Source of the DNA: an uncultured Verrucomicrobiales bacterium
GTDB lineage: Bacteria; Verrucomicrobiota; Verrucomicrobiia; Verrucomicrobiales; Akkermansiaceae
Assembly: GCA_937952875.1 (NCBI GenBank)
Contig: CALFDI010000080.1
Location: 1-6,528, forward strand
DNA length: 6,528 nucleotides
Reading direction: 5' to 3'
The notes under the pieces were generated by a model that was not told the DNA's origin, made no database searches, and saw only the letters and a list, made by a program, of their open reading frames with translations. The translations under genes were made by a program, and so were the position numbers. Shown here one piece after another: positions 1 through 4,922 of this stretch. Positions within the stretch are counted from its first letter, which is position 1; each line of letters starts with the position of its first letter.

Positions 1-3000
1 GATCGTTACGAGTGCCTTTCCTTCGATAGGAGAGAGCACAAGTAAGCGCGCTGTCTCTCCAGGCTGATAACGCACTTTTTCAGAAATAATCTTTATCTGA
101 ATACTATCATCATAGGACCACGGATATTCATCGCTTCCGTAGACGTAATAAGTTTTTGCAGTTTTAAAAGGTCTGCCATTTTCATCCAAACCGCTCAAGG
201 TTAGGGTATGCTTCCCTGGATGTTCTGGCACAAATGCCAGCTTTGCTTTGCCTTCTGTGAAGGAAATGTCTTGGTTCGAGATCTGTTCTTCACGTGTCTC
301 ATTTCTGACAGAACTCTTGCCATTTTCACCCAGCACAGCGATTTGCTCATTCACCTCGCGAGTAAGGATAGCTTTCACTGTTATGTCTCCGAGCTTTTCC
401 TCATCTGGTGACAGGGCAACAAATTTCAAAGGCACAGAATCACCGACGCGTATCAGACGATCGATACGTTCTACTCCGATATAGACCGAAGATGGATGAA
501 CGACGAGTGACTGCTCAGCCCTTAGAGTTTGCTGGTTCTTGTCCGTTACAACTGAAAGCAGTGAAACTCTCTGAGGAAGTGGAAATTCTGTCTCAGGCAC
601 TGAGAACTGTGTTTTAGCATCTCCGTCATCGCCTGTGATGACCTCCGAGGTCTCGTAGTTTGTGCTACGGTTTCTATTATAACCATATCCGTAGTAATAA
701 GACCAGTAGGACCAATCTTGTGTTCGATGATCTCCGAAGAGATAGTCTTGATACTGTTTCGGATAAAAATTCTGCCCGGCGAAAGTCGCATTGAACGCGA
801 CCTTTCCAGCTACCACGGGATTACCTTGGAAATAGTTTGCTGAGAGGCTGGCTTCGACAGCAGAAGCTCCGACTTCAGGAACAGCGCTATGCATATTAAT
901 CTCGAAGGCATTACGACGAAACTCTGCGACGGTGATTTGATGAGAAAAACTAGCTTGCTCAGTCATACGCCTCTTTTCTCTCCAGTTCTCTATATCTTGT
1001 GCAGCCTCTAACTCATCAGGATATTCGAGCGCAAACGTATAGGTGCCAACAGTCTCGGCAGGGAGTTCGAGTGATGTATCAAATCCTCCGTTTTTCGTGA
1101 ATGAGACCTCTTCATTTGATATCTCAACTCCCCGTGGGTTCGTGATGACGAGGCGCGCCTTCTTTGTCGGATCAGCGATTAGATCAGCACCGTCCATACG
1201 TCTCACGACTCCCTTCAGGTAGGCCGTCTCTCCTGGGCGATAGACAGAACGGTCAGTAAAAAGATACGCTGATCGATTCTTCTCTGGACCTTCGATATTC
1301 TCGTAGTTTAGTGGGAAATTCCACATAGAAACTGTCGGAAGCGATCGATCAAAGGTGATCACGACACGGTCATCTTCTAAGGTTGCCAGGAGGTGGCGTG
1401 CCTCTTTTTCCATGGAGATCTGGGCTAATCCAGTGGCACCTGTCTTGGCCTTCGTAAGCGGAACGGCATCTTCGCCGTAGGACTGAAGTTGGACATTTTC
1501 TAACGGCAAGCCAGTGCGACAAGAGAATGCAAAGACATGTGCCTGTTTCCCATTGAGCTTCCACCCGAGTCCGATATCCGTGATCTGAACAAGCGCTTGG
1601 ACGACTTTGCTCTTCGCTTGTTTTTTCGGTAATTCCGCTGACGGCTCGCCGTGAACCTCTAGGAAATACGCACCTTTCTGAGGGGCCGCTTGAGCATCTC
1701 TCTGTATGGCATCGTGCCCCAGAACAACGGCTGATGCTTCTCCAGAGTGCACCTTTTCCCAATCAAGACTGAGCCTCTGCGTAGTATTAACTGGATTCGT
1801 CAGCTCTAACACTTCATCGATCACAGTCTCACCTCCGACGAGGCTAAACGGTAACGGCCCTAAGGTCTTCAGGCGTTTCTTTTCGACTCCTCGACCAGAG
1901 TAAAATCGATATCCCTGCTGCGCGCGGATGAGAAGATCTCCATCTAGACGCTTCACGCGTAAGTGAGCCTTCGAGACATTAAGGGTATCAATCCGGTAGA
2001 CTTGTTCCCCGTAAGCCAGCTGATTCTGATCATAGCTCGGCAGTGCCAAGCCGATATCTAAATGCTTAAATTCGATCGTTTTTGTATGAACGCGCTTCGT
2101 CAGCCTCCCATCATAGCTCGCCAATGCAGTAGACACGCGCACGTTCCATTTATCTTGAGTGGAGAAATCCCCAGCGACGTAAACATGGTGTCCTTCACTT
2201 GTTAGAGAAAATCCCTCGGGGCGAGGAGTCACAGAAATGAATGGTTCGAGATCTTGGTCAGCTACTTTAACATTGAAACTGATCTGAATGCGTCTCGGAT
2301 GATCTGCCCTGGTCTGTGCTTTTACGTCTTTGACTTTAAAAGGAGAGATCGTTCCTATTCTGACCTCTTGCGCCGTTTTCAACTCCACCTTTCCAGTAGC
2401 CGCTGGGAGACCGGCCATAACTTCGAGTCTCCATTTCTTGCCTTCAGAGAGAGCTGAGACGGGTTCGACTATCACTGATCCGGGAATTTTGTAATCATCG
2501 GGAAACTCGGAACGGACATATTCTTTATCCTCGATGAGGCTCTGATAAGCCTCTCTGAACAGCTGACGTATGTAAGGTTTCCCAGCATCGAGATAACCTG
2601 CATGCTGAGTTTTCGCAGCGACTCTTGCTCCCTCGTCATTAGTGAAGACGAAGAAAGGTCTAATCTCGGAGACTTTCACATGGTCATTGAAGCGAACTAA
2701 GACACGCGGCTCACGCGGCGACCAGTCTGCCCTATATCGGTCGATGATTTGTGATCGATCATACCGAAATTCATCTGTTTCTAGCACTCCGAAGTTCCCC
2801 TTCTTCACTGACAAGTCATCTAGACTTTTGAGTTTTTTCTTGATGCTGAAGGTATATTTCGTTCCCAGCTGCGGCGCGCTCTGCGGATGGAATCTCGCTG
2901 TATTCGGTGTCACCCATTCGATTTCCCCTTTCCACTTGGGAGAAATTTTTAGCCATTTTGCTTTCGTCTTTTTCCCCAGTTCATCTACCTGAACCATTGG

Positions 3001-3141
3001 AGACTCAAAGATGATGGAGATGTTTCCATGTTTTACTCCGTCTTCATATTTGCTTTCAAGACGTGGAGCTGCACTTGAGACAAGGCTGCAGATGAGAAGG
3101 AAGACTAGTGCTAGGGCGTTGGAACTGAGATGGCGTTGCAT
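1..3141 (-). CDS. Bacterial alpha-2-macroglobulin, N-terminal 1047 residues (3' end beyond window)
   Basis: I translated this frame line by line from ATG 3141-3139 to base 1 and found no stop. It was probably missed as a closed ORF because it runs off the edge. Residues 9-24 are a hydrophobic Sec signal core after MQRHLSSN, with likely cleavage after SSA (about residue 24). The Cys in LLIC (residue 18) lacks a small residue at -1, so I do not call a lipoprotein. Beta-rich, Ig/MG-like repeats follow, e.g. ISIIFESPMV (about 40-49), VLVRFNDHV (about 147-155) and RRIQISFNV (about 283-291). The best family signature is FTDRSVYRPGETAYLKG at 628-644. The visible end, YQPGETARLLVLSP then GKALVTI (to 1047), resembles the start of the bait-region domain. 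Known bacterial A2Ms have about 1,500-2,000 residues and trap proteases by bait cleavage and usually a CxEQ thioester, which would lie off-window here. Only one Cys (541) is seen in the mature part. No Shine-Dalgarno motif precedes the ATG; the leader is pyrimidine-rich. The family call is secure; the presence of a thioester is unknown. Confidence 0.93.
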   Translation of the reverse strand, partial: MQRHLSSNALALVFLLICSLVSSAAPRLESKYEDGVKHGNISIIFESPMVQVDELGKKTKAKWLKISPKWKGEIEWVTPNTARFHPQSAPQLGTKYTFSIKKKLKSLDDLSVKKGNFGVLETDEFRYDRSQIIDRYRADWSPREPRVLVRFNDHVKVSEIRPFFVFTNDEGARVAAKTQHAGYLDAGKPYIRQLFREAYQSLIEDKEYVRSEFPDDYKIPGSVIVEPVSALSEGKKWRLEVMAGLPAATGKVELKTAQEVRIGTISPFKVKDVKAQTRADHPRRIQISFNVKVADQDLEPFISVTPRPEGFSLTSEGHHVYVAGDFSTQDKWNVRVSTALASYDGRLTKRVHTKTIEFKHLDIGLALPSYDQNQLAYGEQVYRIDTLNVSKAHLRVKRLDGDLLIRAQQGYRFYSGRGVEKKRLKTLGPLPFSLVGGETVIDEVLELTNPVNTTQRLSLDWEKVHSGEASAVVLGHDAIQRDAQAAPQKGAYFLEVHGEPSAELPKKQAKSKVVQALVQITDIGLGWKLNGKQAHVFAFSCRTGLPLENVQLQSYGEDAVPLTKAKTGATGLAQISMEKEARHLLATLEDDRVVITFDRSLPTVSMWNFPLNYENIEGPEKNRSAYLFTDRSVYRPGETAYLKGVVRRMDGADLIADPTKKARLVITNPRGVEISNEEVSFTKNGGFDTSLELPAETVGTYTFALEYPDELEAAQDIENWREKRRMTEQASFSHQITVAEFRRNAFEINMHSAVPEVGASAVEASLSANYFQGNPVVAGKVAFNATFAGQNFYPKQYQDYLFGDHRTQDWSYWSYYYGYGYNRNRSTNYETSEVITGDDGDAKTQFSVPETEFPLPQRVSLLSVVTDKNQQTLRAEQSLVVHPSSVYIGVERIDRLIRVGDSVPLKFVALSPDEEKLGDITVKAILTREVNEQIAVLGENGKSSVRNETREEQISNQDISFTEGKAKLAFVPEHPGKHTLTLSGLDENGRPFKTAKTYYVYGSDEYPWSYDDSIQIKIISEKVRYQPGETARLLVLSPIEGKALVTI

Positions 3142-3231
3142 AATGAAAGAGAAAGAAACTTCATTCTACTATACTGCCGCCCATAAAGGAATATTTTCAT
3201 TAAAAATGAAAAAAATGTATTCGTGAGAGAT
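3142..3231 (-). promoter_or_regulatory. AT-rich leader before the alpha-2-macroglobulin gene, possible promoter
   Basis: This 90-nt spacer between the globin stop and the alpha-2-macroglobulin ATG is clearly more AT-rich than the surrounding genes. On the minus strand it holds a TATAGT hexamer (complement of 3168-3173), a fair -10 candidate about 27 nt before the start codon. No recognisable -35 (TTGACA-like) sits 16-18 nt upstream, so a sigma-70 promoter is weakly supported. The last bases before the ATG are pyrimidine-rich (TTTCTTTCTCTTTCATT) with no AGGAG. The composition suggests the gene may have its own promoter, but read-through from the globin gene is equally possible. Confidence 0.3.
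3194..3212 (-). repeat. Perfect 8-bp AT-rich inverted repeat in the globin/A2M spacer
   Basis: On the plus strand TTTTCATT (3194-3201) and AATGAAAA (3205-3212) are exact reverse complements separated by AAA. In the transcript this is a weak hairpin with a UUU loop. It is not followed by a U-run in the direction of transcription (the next bases are TATTCC), so it is a poor intrinsic terminator. A symmetric operator upstream of the alpha-2-macroglobulin gene is possible, but chance is a real alternative in such AT-rich DNA. Confidence 0.35.
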
Positions 3232-3612
3232 CTACTCAGGTTGATTGCGCATGAAATCTGCCACCTGGGCGAAGAATGCTGAGAGTGTCTCTGCACAATC
3301 ATCTGGGATCTTCGCTGCTTTCATGGACTGGTGCATAATCTCTAGCCAGCGGACACGCTCAGGTATCCCTATTTTAAAAGGCATATGTCTCCCTCGTAGA
3401 CGCGGGTGACCACGTGTCTCGAGGTAACGTTGATCTGCACCGAAGCGAAAGTGAAGAAAGTCGCGAAAACGTTCTTCGGCCCCTTCCCAATCATCCTGAG
3501 GATACATTGGTCCGATGAGATCGTCCTCTTTCATACGATCATAGAACTCAGCTGCGATGCGGGTGAATCCATCTTTCCCGATCTTTTCCCAGATGTATTC
3601 CTCGCTCAACAT
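3232..3612 (-). CDS. Group II truncated haemoglobin (TrHbO-like globin)
   Basis: This complete gene encodes 126 residues, the usual size for a 2-over-2 truncated globin, from ATG 3612 to TAG 3234-3232. The group II signature RGHPRLRGRHMPFKIG (67-82) is intact. Aligned from memory with Mycobacterium tuberculosis TrHbO, the haem-pocket residues are Tyr24 (B10, in EFYDRM), Tyr37 (CD1, in MYPQDD), Ala45 (E7), Phe49 (E11, where TrHbO has Leu), proximal His76 (F8) and Trp89 (G8, in WLEIMH). This Tyr/Tyr/Trp set is typical of group II globins, which bind O2 tightly and are linked to NO, peroxide or redox chemistry. There is no signal peptide, so it should be cytoplasmic. It starts 45 nt after the DUF1501 stop on the same strand, with no Shine-Dalgarno motif but a hairpin ending 2 nt before the ATG. 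The physiological role here is unknown; the family call is very secure. Confidence 0.96.
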   Translation of the reverse strand: MLSEEYIWEKIGKDGFTRIAAEFYDRMKEDDLIGPMYPQDDWEGAEERFRDFLHFRFGADQRYLETRGHPRLRGRHMPFKIGIPERVRWLEIMHQSMKAAKIPDDCAETLSAFFAQVADFMRNQPE

Positions 3613-3614
3613 AG

Positions 3615-3635
3615 GAGTGAGCTACTGGCTCCCTC
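3615..3635 (-). repeat. Imperfect hairpin directly upstream of the globin start codon
   Basis: On the plus strand GAGTGAGC (3615-3622) and GCTCCCTC (3628-3635) pair at 7 of 8 positions around the 5-nt loop TACTG. In the RNA the stem is GAGGGAGC/GCUCACUC with one internal G-A mismatch. The stem ends 2 nt before the globin ATG, within the region a ribosome must occupy to initiate. No U-run follows, so it is not an intrinsic terminator for the DUF1501 gene. It could mask the start codon or be a protein-binding site, or it may be chance. Confidence 0.4.
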
Positions 3636-3657
3636 GTGACCTGTCCAGCCTAAGTGC

Positions 3658-4920
3658 TCAAGCGAGAATGTCTTGAATGGGGCGGCCAGACTTCCCTGCT
3701 AACTTAAAGGGACGCCTATTTGGTGCAGTGATCTCCTTATTCCACGGGAGACCTAGAAGATGTCCGATCGTGGCATTAAAATCACCCGCAGATGTGGTGG
3801 TGCCGATGACCTCAGAGCCAGTTTGATTGGTTTTCCCATGAACGAATCCACCTTTGATCCCAGCACCAGCCATAAAGGTGCTGAAGGCTTGAGGAAAATG
3901 GTCTCTTCCACTGTTCTGATTGATCACTGGTGTGCGACCGAATTCTGTCGATATGGTAACGAGTGTGCTTTCTAACAGACCAGTGGTTTGTAGATCGTGC
4001 AAAAGTGCCGCGAGGGCTTGATCGATCACCGGAAGAGTCATATCTGCCTGGTCGAATAAGTCATCGTGCCAATCAAGCCCTCCGAAATCGAGATCAACAT
4101 ACTGGACGCCATGCTGAACGAGACGACGAGCGAGAAGTGCACCTTTTGAGAATGATGCTGGACCGTAGAGCTTATGAGTCGCCTGACTTTCTTCTTTTAT
4201 ATTAAAGGCGCTCAGGTCTTCACTGTTCATTAAATGCACCGCTTCTTGCAGCATACTTTCGTAGGCTTGAACGGATCTGTTAGAAGAGTATTTCTTCGCC
4301 AAAGTGGTGTCTAACTTTTCTCTCAGTGCTAACTGCTGGAGAAATGCTTTCTCACTCATTCCTCGGAGTCGGCGAGAGTGTTTCAAGCCCTGACTTGGAT
4401 CACTCACTGGAAGAGCTGCATGCTCTGGCCCTAAAAACCCTTGGCCAGGATGCTCATTCGGAGCAGAAATCGTGACGTAATCAGGCAGAGACTTCTGAAC
4501 TGTTCTCCCGAGACGCGAGGACCAGCTACCGACGGTAGGGTGCTGCATATTCGAGCGCATACTGTAGCCGGTCCGCATGAAGTAGCGCCCCTGCTCGTGC
4601 GCGCCTTGAGTCGAATTCATATTTCTAATCAAAGCGATCTTATCCATCTGCTGCGCTAGAAGTGGGAAGTGCTTACCGATCTGAATACCTGCCACATTCG
4701 TCCCGATAGCAGCACCTGTGCCGATGATCTCAGCGCCGGCATCAGGCTTCGGGTCAAAGGTATCTAAGTGTGTCAGACCACCGGAGAAAAAGATCGAAAT
4801 CACAGACTTCGCCTTTGCCTCAGGTGAGACCCGAGTAAGTTGACGTGCACTGAGCGTCGGTAGCGCAGTCACGCCGAGGCAGCTAGTGGCAGCATGCTGA
4901 ATAAATGATCTACGGTTCAT
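3658..4920 (-). CDS. DUF1501 protein, Tat-exported, alkaline-phosphatase-like fold
   Basis: The gene encodes 420 residues, a normal length for DUF1501 (PF07394). I place the start at ATG 4920 because the protein then begins MNRRSFIQHAATSCLG, a twin-arginine motif (N-R-R-S-F-I) with a short hydrophobic stretch. An in-frame ATG at 5010 would add 30 unrelated residues and overlap the upstream gene. Family motifs in order are SGGLTHLDTFDPKPDA (about 46-61), GAHEQGRYFMRTGY (106-119), GGLDWHDD (280-287), STEFGRTP (324-331), GRDHFP (338-343) and AGAGIKGG (351-358). The His/Asp-rich motifs fit a metal-dependent hydrolase of the alkaline phosphatase superfamily, but the family has no established reaction. 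GKTNQTG (362-368) has Asn-Gln where I recall homologues often having an acidic pair (TDE). The ATG follows the DUF1549/DUF1553 stop by 2 nt with no Shine-Dalgarno motif, suggesting translational coupling. Tat export would allow folding or cofactor loading before secretion. Confidence 0.93.
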   Translation of the reverse strand: MNRRSFIQHAATSCLGVTALPTLSARQLTRVSPEAKAKSVISIFFSGGLTHLDTFDPKPDAGAEIIGTGAAIGTNVAGIQIGKHFPLLAQQMDKIALIRNMNSTQGAHEQGRYFMRTGYSMRSNMQHPTVGSWSSRLGRTVQKSLPDYVTISAPNEHPGQGFLGPEHAALPVSDPSQGLKHSRRLRGMSEKAFLQQLALREKLDTTLAKKYSSNRSVQAYESMLQEAVHLMNSEDLSAFNIKEESQATHKLYGPASFSKGALLARRLVQHGVQYVDLDFGGLDWHDDLFDQADMTLPVIDQALAALLHDLQTTGLLESTLVTISTEFGRTPVINQNSGRDHFPQAFSTFMAGAGIKGGFVHGKTNQTGSEVIGTTTSAGDFNATIGHLLGLPWNKEITAPNRRPFKLAGKSGRPIQDILA

Positions 4921-4922
4921 AT

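Noticed and set aside
1370..1762. Minus-strand 130-codon open frame
   Set aside because: It lies wholly inside the alpha-2-macroglobulin gene in another frame, and its Ser/Arg/Cys-rich product has no recognisable motif. The overlapping frame is continuously open for 1047 codons and carries family signatures.
2642..2992. Plus-strand 116-codon open frame
   Set aside because: It is antisense to the alpha-2-macroglobulin gene, has no recognisable domain, and is best explained as a shadow frame. The same applies to the other plus-strand frames in the window.
3079..3099. Lipobox in the alpha-2-macroglobulin signal peptide
   Set aside because: The Cys is preceded by Ile (LLIC), whereas a lipobox needs Gly, Ala or Ser at that position. 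A better signal peptidase I site (SSA-A) follows.
1..3141. Frameshifted or degraded gene in the left half, suggested by the lack of a closed long frame
   Set aside because: Codon-by-codon translation gives one uninterrupted frame. It merely has no stop inside the window.
3190..3216. Rho-independent terminator after the globin gene
   Set aside because: The stem is only A/T-rich with a single C-G pair, and the T-run lies on the 5' side in the direction of transcription, so it does not have terminator form.
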